A stretch of 48,034 nucleotides of DNA from Novosphingobium sp. 32-60-15 (GTDB lineage: Bacteria > Pseudomonadota > Alphaproteobacteria > Sphingomonadales > Sphingomonadaceae): positions 9,119-57,152 of the forward strand of contig NZ_NCEN01000031.1 of NCBI RefSeq assembly GCF_002280675.1, written 5' to 3'. Below the pieces are notes generated by a model. It made no database searches. It saw only the letters and a program-made list of their open reading frames with translations, and was not told the DNA's origin. The translations under genes and the position numbers were made by a program. Position 1 is the first letter of the stretch. Every line of letters begins with the position of its first letter. Below are positions 9,747 through 17,990 of the stretch, in pieces.

Positions 9747-9775
9747 ATTATCGCGCATCTGAGATGCGCGATAAT
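9747..9775. promoter_or_regulatory. Operator-like perfect 29-bp palindrome upstream of the HipA fusion
   Basis: Arms ATTATCGCGCATCT and its exact reverse complement flank a single central G at 9761, with no mismatch. It lies between the exonuclease stop (9849) and the kinase start (9688). Between it and the second palindrome, on the minus strand, is a possible promoter: TTGCAA, a 17-base spacer, then GATTAA preceded by TGG. The arrangement is that of a toxin-antitoxin autoregulatory region, presumably bound by the winged-helix domain of the kinase fusion. There is no run of T after it, so a terminator is unlikely. Confidence 0.7.
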
Positions 9776-9848
9776 CCGGCGCACTCAACCTCTGCGTCCT
9801 GGTTTCATGCGACCAAGCCATCCGACGCGTAAGGTCCGAGAGGATTTC

Positions 9849-10742
9849 TTAGCCGGGCAGAATGCGATCAGAATGCCGATTGAATGCCGTGATTTTTGCA
9901 GTTGGTAGGGGCAGTACGCGCTTATAGATCTCTGAACACAAAAACGCCTTTTCCGCCTCAATTTCAGCTTCACGGACGTCGATCCACCATGCTCGCGGTT
10001 GCGCGTTGTCGTCGCCGTTCCATCGATACCCGCGCAGCTTCAGCACATCTTTCGATTCGAACGGGGAGTTCTCAGCCCAGCACCTGAGCGTGGTGCCGCG
10101 CGCCGAGGCAAGGAGTGCAGCCAGCGCGCGCATCCCGGTAACCGGCAGTGGGCGGGAGAGAAGTTCAATGGCCGCATGACAATCGTTCAGGGCGCGGTGT
10201 CGATCGTAGTAGAAGCCGCTGCTCAACGCGAGGTACGCCAGCTTGCTACTTTCAAAGCCCTCGCCGGCCCAACCCACCTCGCTCATCGAACACGCCCACG
10301 GGTTTTCCGCCAGTGCCGGACAGAACCGCTCCAGGAATCGGCGATCGAAAGGTGCGTTGTGTGCGATTACCAAGTTGCCGTCGGCGAACGCGGCAACGTC
10401 TGCCGGAACGATCGACTTTCCAGCAACCATCGCGCTATCGATGCCGGTCAGCTTCGTCACCTCGGCGGAGATGGGCCGAGATGGCTGCCTTAGCGCGCTA
10501 AAGGAATCGCCGATGCCAACAATCTCGTCATTGGCCGAATAGAAGAAAGGAACCATCGCCAACTCGATGATCTCGTCCTTGCTGGGATCCAGACCGGTCG
10601 TCTCGACGTCCACAAGCACCGCGCGGCGCGCGCCAGTGGGCACCTCCCGCATGGGCTCAATCGGATGCAATCGGCGCAGCACCCGGAAATTCCCCTGCGC
10701 TTCGAGCGCGGCGATCATCTCGTCCGGGGTCGGGCTAGTCAT
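9849..10742 (-). CDS. DEDDh 3'-5' exonuclease (DnaQ-like), third gene of the SIR2-HerA operon
   Basis: A 297-residue exonuclease with the complete DEDDh set: D45 and E47 in LVDVETTGLD, D133 in IAHNAPFDRRFLE, and H182 and D187 in HRALNDCHA. The C-terminal 80 residues (SKDVLKLRGYRWN, AWWIDV) form a small extra domain seen on some phage- and plasmid-type DnaQ homologues. I chose the ATG at 10742 because it overlaps the HerA stop by 8 bases; an upstream in-frame ATG would lie deep in herA. The expected reaction is hydrolysis of DNA (or RNA) from the 3' end. Its coupling to SIR2 and HerA suggests a role in the same defence response, but this is inference. Confidence 0.85.
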   Translation of the reverse strand: MTSPTPDEMIAALEAQGNFRVLRRLHPIEPMREVPTGARRAVLVDVETTGLDPSKDEIIELAMVPFFYSANDEIVGIGDSFSALRQPSRPISAEVTKLTGIDSAMVAGKSIVPADVAAFADGNLVIAHNAPFDRRFLERFCPALAENPWACSMSEVGWAGEGFESSKLAYLALSSGFYYDRHRALNDCHAAIELLSRPLPVTGMRALAALLASARGTTLRCWAENSPFESKDVLKLRGYRWNGDDNAQPRAWWIDVREAEIEAEKAFLCSEIYKRVLPLPTAKITAFNRHSDRILPG

Positions 10743-12738
10743 CTTCGATCGCCGGGTCGACAACCGGCATAAGCGGCAGAACCGAAGGCCGTCCCGCTTC
10801 ATGAAACCACAGATCGACGATCTTCGCGTCGTCGCTTGCCGGAAGCGGGTCGGCACGCCGCACTCTGAAGGTGGTAGGCAAGTTGACCGAGTTTCCGAAC
10901 ACCAAGGCGTGCTGTTTCGGCAGCGACGGAAGTCGACGGAGTACGCTGTCGGAGATGAAGGGGGTCATCTGCCTTATCTGGGAAAGGTCGTCCGGGTTTT
11001 GAATCCGATGGACGACGAAATTCGAGCATTGCGACAGTACGGTTTTCGACAGTTCGCTGGGGCGCTGCGAAGCGACCAGCAGGAACAACCCATATTTGCG
11101 GCCTTCCTTCGAGATGCGCTCGAAGATCCGGCTAGCATCGACAGCGTGGCGGGAGGGCGTGGATGCGACGTAGCGATGCGCCTCCTCGAGCAAAAGGTGC
11201 ACGGGAAAGCGGTTGCGGGGATCGGCTTGCCGGAGAAGCCGGAAGATCATACGCGCGATCACCGCGCTGACCAGCTCGACAACCTCATCCTCGACCGCGT
11301 TCATGTCGAGAATGATAATCTGTGCGCGTTTGGTATGGCCTCCCTCAATCGCGCCCAAGCCCAATAGACTCGCGAGAAAGGTCTGGCGGTCACCCGCCGC
11401 CGCGGCCTCGTGCCGCAGAAATCGGTAGTCTCCACGCTCCTCCAGGGCCTTGAACCGCGTCACCATCTGCGCGCAGTAGTCGCGTATCTGGCGATTTCCG
11501 TGCGCTTCCTCATACAACAGGGCGAGATCAATAGCGTCGCCTAGGGCGGAGAAGTCGAACGGCGATCCATCATAATCGGGGAGCTTCAGGTCGGGAATGA
11601 TGAAGCCGGCGTGTTGGTTGCCTCCCGCCAGATATTGGTAGGCCCCCTCGATCCCCGGCATGTTGCCGAAGTTGACGGCGATCATGGCACCGATCTGGGC
11701 GGTGTTGATCTCGGCTGTGTTGAACCGCTGGAGAATGCCGCGAATGCGCGTCTGCTTGGCCCCTGGCTGGGTATCATCACTGAGGATTTGCGTGATGCAA
11801 GTGGCCAGCATGTGGTTGCGGATGTCGTTCAACTGACCAGCGGCTGCACCCCCGAACAGCGTCGCGAGTCCCAGCGCCATGCGGAGGATAGGCACCTGGG
11901 TGCGCTCGCTGGCCTGGAGCAGGAGCTCCCATTCCGACAAATCCAGGAACCAGTGCGGCAGGCGGAATCGCTCCGCGGCCGCCGAACCGTCGAGGATAAG
12001 GCGCTCAACGCCAATATCGGCGCTCTCCGGGAGTTTCTCGAACGCCCGGCTGTACTCGCCGTTAACGTCGAGGACGACGAACGTCGCTCCGCGCGCGTGG
12101 TGTTCATCGGGCTTTTCGAACAGCGCCTGGAGGATAGAGGCTACCGTGCACGATTTTCCGCTGCCGGTGTTGCCGAGAACGGCGACATGGCCACCGAAGA
12201 AGTCGTCGATCCGGACCTTGACCTCATAGTCCTCGAAGATGACCGACTGGCCAATCCCCAGGTTGCGATAGCGCGTCGCGCCCGCCGGCACGCAATCTGC
12301 GCCGTCGTGTCCAAGCGCGGGTACCGCATCAGTCTCGGTGTCGAAGATGCGGTCGAGCTCGCTGTCGAGGGCATACAGCGCGTCCGCGTAAAGCGATGGG
12401 AAGATCGAGACGCCGAACCGGAATTTCTTGTCATCCTCGGCTGGCAGCATTCCCACGGGAACGACGTCGAGGTATTTGGCCGAGTTCGCTTTATCGAGTT
12501 GCCCATCGCCCGCGCCACTACCGGACACGTCCCGCTCGCGCAGGCCCACGACCTCGGCAACCACGTACTCGGACTGCGCGGGGATCATGAGGAACGAGCC
12601 AAGTCGGGCGACGTAGTGAAGGTCATCGAAACCGACCACGGTAAAATTGTCGGTCCCGCCAAGCATCTCGATGACGAAACGGTCTGCCGCCACCGATGTG
12701 ACCTTGCCGATCGCCCGACGGCGATCGTCAGAGCTCAT
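10735..12738 (-). CDS. herA: HerA-type hexameric ATPase of a SIR2-HerA defence operon
   Basis: A 667-residue HerA/FtsK-fold ATPase. Residues 1-100 are a HAS-barrel (RRRAIGKVTSVAADRFVIEM). Walker A is GNTGSGKS (189-196), followed by TFVVLDVNGEYS (219-230). Walker B is HLLLEEAH (514-521), then the sensor LVASQRPSELSKTVLSQC and an arginine-finger-like VVHRIQN (575-581). The first ATG at 12738 sits 11 bases inside the end of the SIR2 gene, so the two are coupled. In known SIR2-HerA systems the ATPase hexamer assembles with SIR2, and the complex consumes NAD+ on phage infection. All key ATPase residues are present. Confidence 0.9.
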   Translation of the reverse strand: MSSDDRRRAIGKVTSVAADRFVIEMLGGTDNFTVVGFDDLHYVARLGSFLMIPAQSEYVVAEVVGLRERDVSGSGAGDGQLDKANSAKYLDVVPVGMLPAEDDKKFRFGVSIFPSLYADALYALDSELDRIFDTETDAVPALGHDGADCVPAGATRYRNLGIGQSVIFEDYEVKVRIDDFFGGHVAVLGNTGSGKSCTVASILQALFEKPDEHHARGATFVVLDVNGEYSRAFEKLPESADIGVERLILDGSAAAERFRLPHWFLDLSEWELLLQASERTQVPILRMALGLATLFGGAAAGQLNDIRNHMLATCITQILSDDTQPGAKQTRIRGILQRFNTAEINTAQIGAMIAVNFGNMPGIEGAYQYLAGGNQHAGFIIPDLKLPDYDGSPFDFSALGDAIDLALLYEEAHGNRQIRDYCAQMVTRFKALEERGDYRFLRHEAAAAGDRQTFLASLLGLGAIEGGHTKRAQIIILDMNAVEDEVVELVSAVIARMIFRLLRQADPRNRFPVHLLLEEAHRYVASTPSRHAVDASRIFERISKEGRKYGLFLLVASQRPSELSKTVLSQCSNFVVHRIQNPDDLSQIRQMTPFISDSVLRRLPSLPKQHALVFGNSVNLPTTFRVRRADPLPASDDAKIVDLWFHEAGRPSVLPLMPVVDPAIEDD

Positions 12739-14047
12739 CCTCGCCCCCGGTCTTCGTCCGGCCGAGGTTCTCGAGCACAAGCTTCACGGCATCGTCGATC
12801 CGCTCCGCGGGCCTCTGGGGCAGGAAGTGCTCGACCACGGTGTCGAAGTAGTGCGCCCGCGTGCCGTCGGTCGGTCCGTCTCCCCCGATGATCCAGATGC
12901 GCGGATCGTTTAGCTTACGGAGCTTCGCGATCTCCCCTCCCGAGTCAGGATCGGCAAAGATGATCAGGCGGAAGGTCGGGATCGTGAGGGCCTGATAAAT
13001 GATGTTGTTGAGATGTTCGTCACCGAAGGCGAAGCCGGCTGTGATGAGGACGCTCTGCTCCCGAACGACCCTCGACTGGAATTCGCGGAACAGGTCGGCA
13101 TAGGGCGACCCGAGACTCGAATTTTGCTTGGCAGGAGTGGGGTAGATCATAACCTTCCTGGGCGCATCTTGCGGCCAAAGCTCTCGCACCGGGAAGAGAC
13201 CGTGGTCGTCCTCCGTCCAACTGATCGAGCCATGGAGTTTGCACAAATAGACGAAGCCATCGACGGCGGACCACTTCCGGTTCGACAGGTCCAGCTGTTC
13301 CGCGAGGGCGTAGCGGAAGGTTGCCGGGTTGAAGCGGCGCTCCACCACCCCCGAGAAGCCGTTGGCATACGGAAGGCCGAGGCGGTCCATCGCGCGCTCG
13401 TTGAAGAGGTCGTAGTTGGTCGTGAACACCCAGGGTCGCGGCAGCGACCGGTCGCGCAGCACGAGTTTGCGGTAGAACGACTCGTACAGCTCGAGCACGG
13501 CGCCGTCGCCATGTGCAAAAGCGCCGCCAGTGCAACGCTCCCACAAGAAGTCCTGGACCTTCTTTATGATGGCTTCAACCTTCGTTCTGCTGACTTCGTG
13601 CTCGGGCTTGTCGCTGCGCGAGAACACGAACCGAAGGCTGTGCAGCAGCTCCATCAGGCGTTCCAGGTTGCGCGCGTATTCCGTGCCAGCGAGCTTCGCG
13701 CCCAGCTTGGCCAGGTAGTCCAAGTCGTCCTTGTCGAGAGCCCAAGCGGGCGGGACGATGAGGTTTAGGTCGTCATCGAGTTCGCCGGTCGGATGACTGC
13801 AGAACTCCTTCGCCAGCGGTGCCATCGTCGAAATGCCGCGTTCCTTGCCATCGGCCATAAGCGATGAGCAGCCAGCGCCCAGCAAGAATGCGACGTTGCG
13901 GGCGTTGAGCGCCTCGCCTACCGCCTTTCGAACCTGTTCCTGACCCTGACCCCATACCAACGGCGGCGTCGGATTATCGCCGGAGCGGATGAAGTTGAAC
14001 TGGCGGACGGGCTCCCCGTCACCCTCAACCGGCACAGGTAACACCAA
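12728..14047 (-). CDS. SIR2-family NADase, anti-phage effector partner of HerA
   Basis: Up to 439 residues with SIR2 motifs: FLLGAGCSS (54-62), TTNYD (209-213) and LHGSISW with the likely catalytic H272, plus ITAGFAFGDEHLNN near the C-terminus, typical of defence SIR2 proteins. Expected activity is NAD+ hydrolysis that halts the infected cell. The protein is unrelated in context to histone-type deacetylases, as its partner is HerA. Several starts are possible (TTG 14047, GTG 14044, GTG 14035); none has a strong ribosome site, and an in-frame stop lies just upstream of 14047. It is first in a three-gene overlapping operon: SIR2, HerA, exonuclease. Confidence 0.88.
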   Translation of the reverse strand: MVLPVPVEGDGEPVRQFNFIRSGDNPTPPLVWGQGQEQVRKAVGEALNARNVAFLLGAGCSSLMADGKERGISTMAPLAKEFCSHPTGELDDDLNLIVPPAWALDKDDLDYLAKLGAKLAGTEYARNLERLMELLHSLRFVFSRSDKPEHEVSRTKVEAIIKKVQDFLWERCTGGAFAHGDGAVLELYESFYRKLVLRDRSLPRPWVFTTNYDLFNERAMDRLGLPYANGFSGVVERRFNPATFRYALAEQLDLSNRKWSAVDGFVYLCKLHGSISWTEDDHGLFPVRELWPQDAPRKVMIYPTPAKQNSSLGSPYADLFREFQSRVVREQSVLITAGFAFGDEHLNNIIYQALTIPTFRLIIFADPDSGGEIAKLRKLNDPRIWIIGGDGPTDGTRAHYFDTVVEHFLPQRPAERIDDAVKLVLENLGRTKTGGEDEL

Positions 14048-14337
14048 TCCACCGACGCCCTATAACATTGAACAAAAATGCCATTACCGATGCCCCCACA
14101 GCAGCATCTTAGTCGAGTGCGCTCGCGAATCCAGCGCGCTGAATGCCGATCTTCTTCGGGTGATCAGTTGTTCAATGGCGACTATGACGTGCCGGGAATG
14201 GTCATAAGAGCTGTGCTTGAACCATCCGATTTGTACGCCAGGGCCGCCGCGAGCCCTACGCCGGTGCGTTCGCTCTTTTCATGTCGGGTCTATCGGCTCC
14301 AATCGGCATCAGACGCCAATCTCGTTGGAGTAGAGTT
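14048..14337. other. Intergenic region between the SIR2 operon and the AlpA-like gene
   Basis: A 290-base divergent spacer that must hold the promoters of both the minus-strand SIR2 operon and the plus-strand AlpA-like gene. I see no convincing gene. On the minus strand an AT-rich stretch around 14055-14080 (TTGTTCA and TTATAG) could be promoter sequence, but the match is weak. A strong ribosome site (GGAG, 14326-14330) serves the AlpA-like gene. Confidence 0.4.
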
Positions 14338-14628
14338 ATGTCGATGAAATCTGAGGCCCTCAAAAAGCGGATGATCCGCCGCCATGAGCTTCGGCAGATC
14401 GTACCGCTGGCCGACACCACCATCTATGAGATGGAACAGCGCGGGGAATTTCCTCGTCGCTTCGCGCTCACTCCGCGCTGTGTGGTGTGGGATCTGGCCG
14501 AGGTCGAAGCTTGGCTGACCGAGCGCCTGGCGACAGCCCGGCGATCGCCAATCGACCGGGCGCCGCATCCCGATGTACGCAAGCGCAAGGCGCGTCCCGT
14601 CAAAGCGCCGGATCAGGCGCGAGCATAG
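14338..14628 (+). CDS. AlpA-family helix-turn-helix regulator
   Basis: A 96-residue DNA-binding protein with the AlpA/excisionase-like pattern IRRHELRQIVPLADTTIYEM, then GEFPRRFALTPRCVVWDLAEVEAWLTER. The C-terminus is basic. AlpA proteins control excision or integrase expression in P4-like elements and ICEs. The ATG at 14338 has GGAG eight bases upstream; an upstream in-frame ATG at 14281 lacks one. The 3' end overlaps the 3' end of the convergent integrase gene by 29 bases. Its place beside the integrase supports a role in excision control. Confidence 0.87.
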   Translation: MSMKSEALKKRMIRRHELRQIVPLADTTIYEMEQRGEFPRRFALTPRCVVWDLAEVEAWLTERLATARRSPIDRAPHPDVRKRKARPVKAPDQARA

Positions 14629-15856
14629 GCATCGAGGGCGGAATCAGGACCGGTACGCGCTTCTGCCCCGCCACCCAGGCATCGATGATATCAGACCATT
14701 CCTGCATCATATGCCGCCGCTGATGCTCGTACTCCGCCTTGTTGTAGACGCCGCGCGAGGACCGCCCATCTTCATGGGCCAGGCACTTTTCGATCCAGTC
14801 ACTATTGAACCCCAATTCGTTGAGCAGGGTCGATCCAGTCCGGCGCAAGTCATGTACCGTGAACGGCTCCAGCGGTAAGCCTTCCTTCTGCGCGCGCTCC
14901 ACGACGGCGTAGGTGACGCGATTGAAGGTCGCCCGGGACATCGGCGCATCCGCATCATACCGAGACGGCAGAAGGTAGCGCGAGTTGCCCGCGCAAGTCT
15001 TCAACGCGATCATGATGTCGAGGCATTGCTGCGAGAGATAGACGTTATGCGCCTTGGATCGCTTCATGCGCTCCTTGGGGATCGTCCACACGGCGTTCTC
15101 GAAGTCCACCTCGTCCCAGACCGCATCCTGCAGCTCGCTCTTGCGCACCATTGTCAGCAGGAAGAGGCGCATCCCGAGTCGGATCGTTGGCAGCGTCGCC
15201 ACATGGTCGAGCTGCTTGAGCATCACGCGAATTTCCGTCGGCGACAGCGACCGGTCCTTTGGAACGAACGTCGCGATCGAGGAGGGGCCGACATCGTCGG
15301 CCGGATTGGCGACCTTCTCGCCGTGCAAGATCGCAAACCCGTAGATCTGCTTGAGTATGTCGCGGACATGGATCGCAGTCGCCGGAGCGCCGCGATCAAC
15401 GATCTTGCCGCAGTGGGCGCGCAGGTCATCCGGCGTGATCTCTGTCAGCAGCCGATTCTTCCAGACTGGCAGAAGCTCTCGTTCGAAGATCGAACGCCGC
15501 ATCGCGCGGGTGCTGTCGGCCATCGGCGCCTTCACCAACCAGCGCTCACCAAACTCACCGAAGCTCTTGGCCTCCTTGATCCGGCGTTTGTCGCGTTGCT
15601 TTTCCTGGGCCGGGGACCTGCCTTCGAAGACTGCACGTTTAGCATCGATCGTTGCTTCACGGGCTCGAGCCAGGGACAAACCGGAGGGACCGTACTTCCC
15701 CAGCGTCAGCGTCTCGCGTCGCCCATGCAGCCGGTAGTCCAGCCGAAACGTCAGCGTCCCGGAGGTTGAGACCTGAACATAAAGGCCGTCACGGTCAGTG
15801 ACCTTGTATGCTTTTTCGCGTGGTTTCAGGTTCTTAAGGGCAACATCGGTGAGCAT
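14600..15856 (-). CDS. int: P4-type tyrosine recombinase (integrase)
   Basis: A 418-residue integrase. The N-terminal DUF4102-like arm-binding domain (LTDVALKNLKPREK, VTDRDGLYVQVS, LGKYG) is followed by a core-binding domain and the catalytic domain: R238 (LTMVRKSEL), H335-R338 (HDLRR), H361 (CLAHEDG) and the nucleophile Y371 (RGVYNKAEY). I chose the ATG at 15856 because AGGAGGT lies 4-11 bases upstream and because the longer frame (from 15913) would run through a probable integrase-binding repeat. The gene faces away from guaA, with the presumed attachment region directly upstream of its start. The catalytic set is complete, so excision may still be possible even though conjugation is not. 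Confidence 0.93.
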   Translation of the reverse strand: MLTDVALKNLKPREKAYKVTDRDGLYVQVSTSGTLTFRLDYRLHGRRETLTLGKYGPSGLSLARAREATIDAKRAVFEGRSPAQEKQRDKRRIKEAKSFGEFGERWLVKAPMADSTRAMRRSIFERELLPVWKNRLLTEITPDDLRAHCGKIVDRGAPATAIHVRDILKQIYGFAILHGEKVANPADDVGPSSIATFVPKDRSLSPTEIRVMLKQLDHVATLPTIRLGMRLFLLTMVRKSELQDAVWDEVDFENAVWTIPKERMKRSKAHNVYLSQQCLDIMIALKTCAGNSRYLLPSRYDADAPMSRATFNRVTYAVVERAQKEGLPLEPFTVHDLRRTGSTLLNELGFNSDWIEKCLAHEDGRSSRGVYNKAEYEHQRRHMMQEWSDIIDAWVAGQKRVPVLIPPSMPMLAPDPAL

Positions 15857-15876
15857 ACCGACCTCCTCTACGCAAA

Positions 15877-16022
15877 ATACCGTCAGGCGATTTTCGGCTA
15901 TTTTCGCCGACATTATCGCTTGATTTACAATGGCTTAGTGCGGCAAAAATACCGTCACTGGCTTCAATACCTCTGACGGTATCGCTGGATTGGGCCAAGT
16001 GCAAGTTTGCCGGATACCGTCA
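15877..16022. repeat. Four ATACCGTCA repeats, probable integrase arm-type sites
   Basis: The 9-mer ATACCGTCA occurs at 15877-15885, 15949-15957 and 16014-16022, and inverted (TGACGGTAT) at 15974-15982. All lie in the 240-base non-coding region between the integrase start and the guaA end. Spaced short repeats of this kind are the usual arm sites bound by the N-terminal domain of tyrosine integrases. They mark this as the attachment region of the element. Confidence 0.7.
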
Positions 16023-16095
16023 CGCATGACGCTAGGGCCAACCGCTGCTCCGCGATTGACCTCGATAGATAACGTGAGATAATCTTTTTATTTCA
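16023..16095. other. Probable right attachment junction (att core) next to guaA
   Basis: Non-coding AT-richer sequence between the last arm-like repeat and the guaA stop. The true chromosome/element boundary is probably a little inside guaA, near base 16130, where the protein stops resembling GMP synthase. The partner end of the element is left of the window, so the direct repeat that would define the core cannot be read here. Confidence 0.45.
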
Positions 16096-17583
16096 ATGCT
16101 TTGACGGAGCATTGCCGATTGATCGCGATAGCGCATCGAACGGGTAAATGTCAGCCGTCATGCCATCGGTGCTGGTGACGGCGCGCAGGGCGCAGACGCA
16201 GTCATAAGTGCGGAAATCGCCCATCACGCCCACGGTTTTGACCGGTAGCAGCACAGCGAAGGCCTGCCAGATCGCATCATAAAGGCCTGCGTTGCGGATT
16301 TCTTCAAGGTAGATTGCGTCGGCCTTGCGCAGGATGTCGCAGCGTTCCTTGGTCACTTCGCCGGGGATGCGGATGGCAAGGCCGGGGCCGGGGAAGGGGT
16401 GGCGGCCCACGAACACATCGGGCAGGCCCAGTTCGCGGCCCAGTGCGCGCACTTCATCCTTGAACAGTTCGCGCAAGGGTTCAACCAGCTTCATGTTCAT
16501 GCGTTCGGGCAGGCCGCCCACATTGTGGTGGCTCTTGATCGTCACCGATGGCCCGCCGGTGAAGCTGACCGATTCGATAACGTCGGGATAAAGCGTGCCT
16601 TGCGCGAGGAAGTCCGCGCCGCCCACCTGACGGGCTTCAGCCTCGAACACATCGATAAACGTCTTGCCGATGAACTTGCGCTTGGCTTCGGGATCGGTCA
16701 CCCCGGCCAGCCCGCCAAGGAACAGGGGCGAGACGTCCTTGTGCACCAGCGGGATGTTGTAATGGTTGCGGAAAAGGCTGACGACCTGCTCGGCCTCGCC
16801 CATGCGCATCAATCCGTGATCGACGAACACGCACGTCAACTGGTCACCGATCGCTTCATGGATCAGCACGGCGGCCACCGCCGAATCAACCCCGCCCGAA
16901 AGCCCGCAGATCACGCGGCTGGAACCCACCTGTTCGCGGATTTCGGCGATCTTGGTTTTGCGGAATTCCGCCATCGTCCATCCGCCGGTGCAGCCGCAGA
17001 CGTGGCGCACGAAATTGGCGATCAGCTTGCCGCCATCGGGCGTGTGGACCACTTCGGGATGGAACTGGGTGCCGTAATACTTCTTTTCATCGTTTGCGAT
17101 GACTGCAAACGGCGCGCCGTCCGAGACGGCAACGATGCGGAAGCCGGGTGCAAATTGCGTCACCTTGTCGCCATGGCTCATCCACACCTGATGGCGTTCA
17201 CCCACTGACCACAGCCCGTCAAACAGCACGCACGGTTCGGTGACGGTGAGGAAAGCGCGGCCAAATTCGCCCGAATCGCCCGGCTCCACTTTGCCGCCAA
17301 GCTGCTCGCTCATCACTTGCTGGCCATAACAGATGCCCAGAATCGGCAATCCGCTGTCAAACAGCACTTGCGGTGCACGCGGGGAACCGTCGGCTGGCAC
17401 GCTGGCGGGCGATCCGGAAAGGATGATACCGGTCGGCTTCATCCGGTGGAACGCGGCCTCGGCCTGCGTATAAGGCGCGATTTCGGAATAGACCCCCGCT
17501 TCGCGTACGCGCCGCGCGATCAGCTGGGTAACCTGGCTGCCGAAGTCGACAATAAGGATCGATTCTGAAGGTTGAATGCTCAT
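16093..17583 (-). CDS. guaA: GMP synthase (glutamine-hydrolysing), C-terminal tail replaced
   Basis: Converts XMP to GMP with ATP and glutamine in the cytoplasm. Class I glutaminase domain: Cys85 in [10 protein letters not shown]176 and E178 in QFHPE. ATP pyrophosphatase domain: SGGVDSAV (229-236). The dimerisation/XMP domain runs to TADIYPFDA and then ends [15 protein letters not shown] synthases normally continue about 30 residues further through an arginine-rich TRIINEV-like helix to a C-terminal KPPGTIEWE that helps bind XMP; this is missing. The break coincides with the end of the integrated element. I chose the ATG at 17583 ([17 protein letters not shown]) for family agreement, giving 496 residues against roughly 520 expected. 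Activity is doubtful unless another copy exists. Confidence 0.9.
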   Translation of the reverse strand: MSIQPSESILIVDFGSQVTQLIARRVREAGVYSEIAPYTQAEAAFHRMKPTGIILSGSPASVPADGSPRAPQVLFDSGLPILGICYGQQVMSEQLGGKVEPGDSGEFGRAFLTVTEPCVLFDGLWSVGERHQVWMSHGDKVTQFAPGFRIVAVSDGAPFAVIANDEKKYYGTQFHPEVVHTPDGGKLIANFVRHVCGCTGGWTMAEFRKTKIAEIREQVGSSRVICGLSGGVDSAVAAVLIHEAIGDQLTCVFVDHGLMRMGEAEQVVSLFRNHYNIPLVHKDVSPLFLGGLAGVTDPEAKRKFIGKTFIDVFEAEARQVGGADFLAQGTLYPDVIESVSFTGGPSVTIKSHHNVGGLPERMNMKLVEPLRELFKDEVRALGRELGLPDVFVGRHPFPGPGLAIRIPGEVTKERCDILRKADAIYLEEIRNAGLYDAIWQAFAVLLPVKTVGVMGDFRTYDCVCALRAVTSTDGMTADIYPFDALSRSIGNAPSKH

Positions 17584-17794
17584 GGCGTGCCGATACGGAC
17601 TAGGGCGGTTTCTGTCCAGACAGGTGCGCAAATGTGACAATTGCGTTACATGCAACTGCATGTGCCTCGTTCGCACTTGCAGCATACGTCATTCGGCGTA
17701 TTTGCGCTCTCAGTTCTGATGCTTCCAGCCCACCCTGCCGGACAAACGAACTGGGAGGATGCTTGCAAAGGTGAACCCGAACAGGAGGAACACC

Positions 17795-17878
17795 ATGCGT
17801 AGTTTTATCACTGCCGCGCTTCCGATCATTCTTGCTGCTGGTCTCAGCGGCATGATGTTCTCCGCCACGCTCGCCTGA
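17795..17878 (+). CDS. 27-residue hydrophobic small ORF
   Basis: ATG at 17795 with a strong ribosome site AGGAGG at 17783-17788 (spacing 6). The product begins MRSFITAALPIILAAGLSG and ends FSATLA, looking like a lone signal peptide or a single-helix membrane peptide. An in-frame upstream ATG (17759) would add 12 residues but its GGGAGG is too close. A clear terminator follows 30 bases after the stop, which argues that this is a real short transcript. I do not recognise it. Confidence 0.6.
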   Translation: MRSFITAALPIILAAGLSGMMFSATLA

Positions 17879-17904
17879 GCTGACGGGAATACCGCGACAA
17901 ATCA

Positions 17905-17940
17905 ACAAAAGCGGCCACCCCTCGCGGGTGGCCGTTTTGT
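17905..17940 (+). terminator. Intrinsic terminator after the 27-residue ORF
   Basis: Perfect 9-bp GC-rich stem CGGCCACCC (17912-17920) / GGGTGGCCG (17926-17934) with loop CTCGC, followed by TTTTGTGTTTTT. An upstream ACAAAA extends the pairing, so it might work in both directions. Confidence 0.85.
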
Positions 17941-17990
17941 GTTTTTGCGCTGTTTGGTTTGTGGCTCAACCGCGCTAATCTGTGGCGCAA

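Noticed and set aside
11611..12891. 426-codon plus-strand open frame antisense to HerA
   Set aside because: No recognisable domain; the minus strand encodes complete HerA motifs.
14066..14177. CATTGAAC (14066-14073) and GTTCAATG (14170-14177) as an operator pair
   Set aside because: Eight-base arms about 100 bases apart are expected by chance and are not repeated elsewhere.
17600..17908. Minus-strand 102-codon frame between guaA and gluQ
   Set aside because: Composition is that of a shadow and it overlaps the better supported 27-codon ORF and terminator on the other strand.
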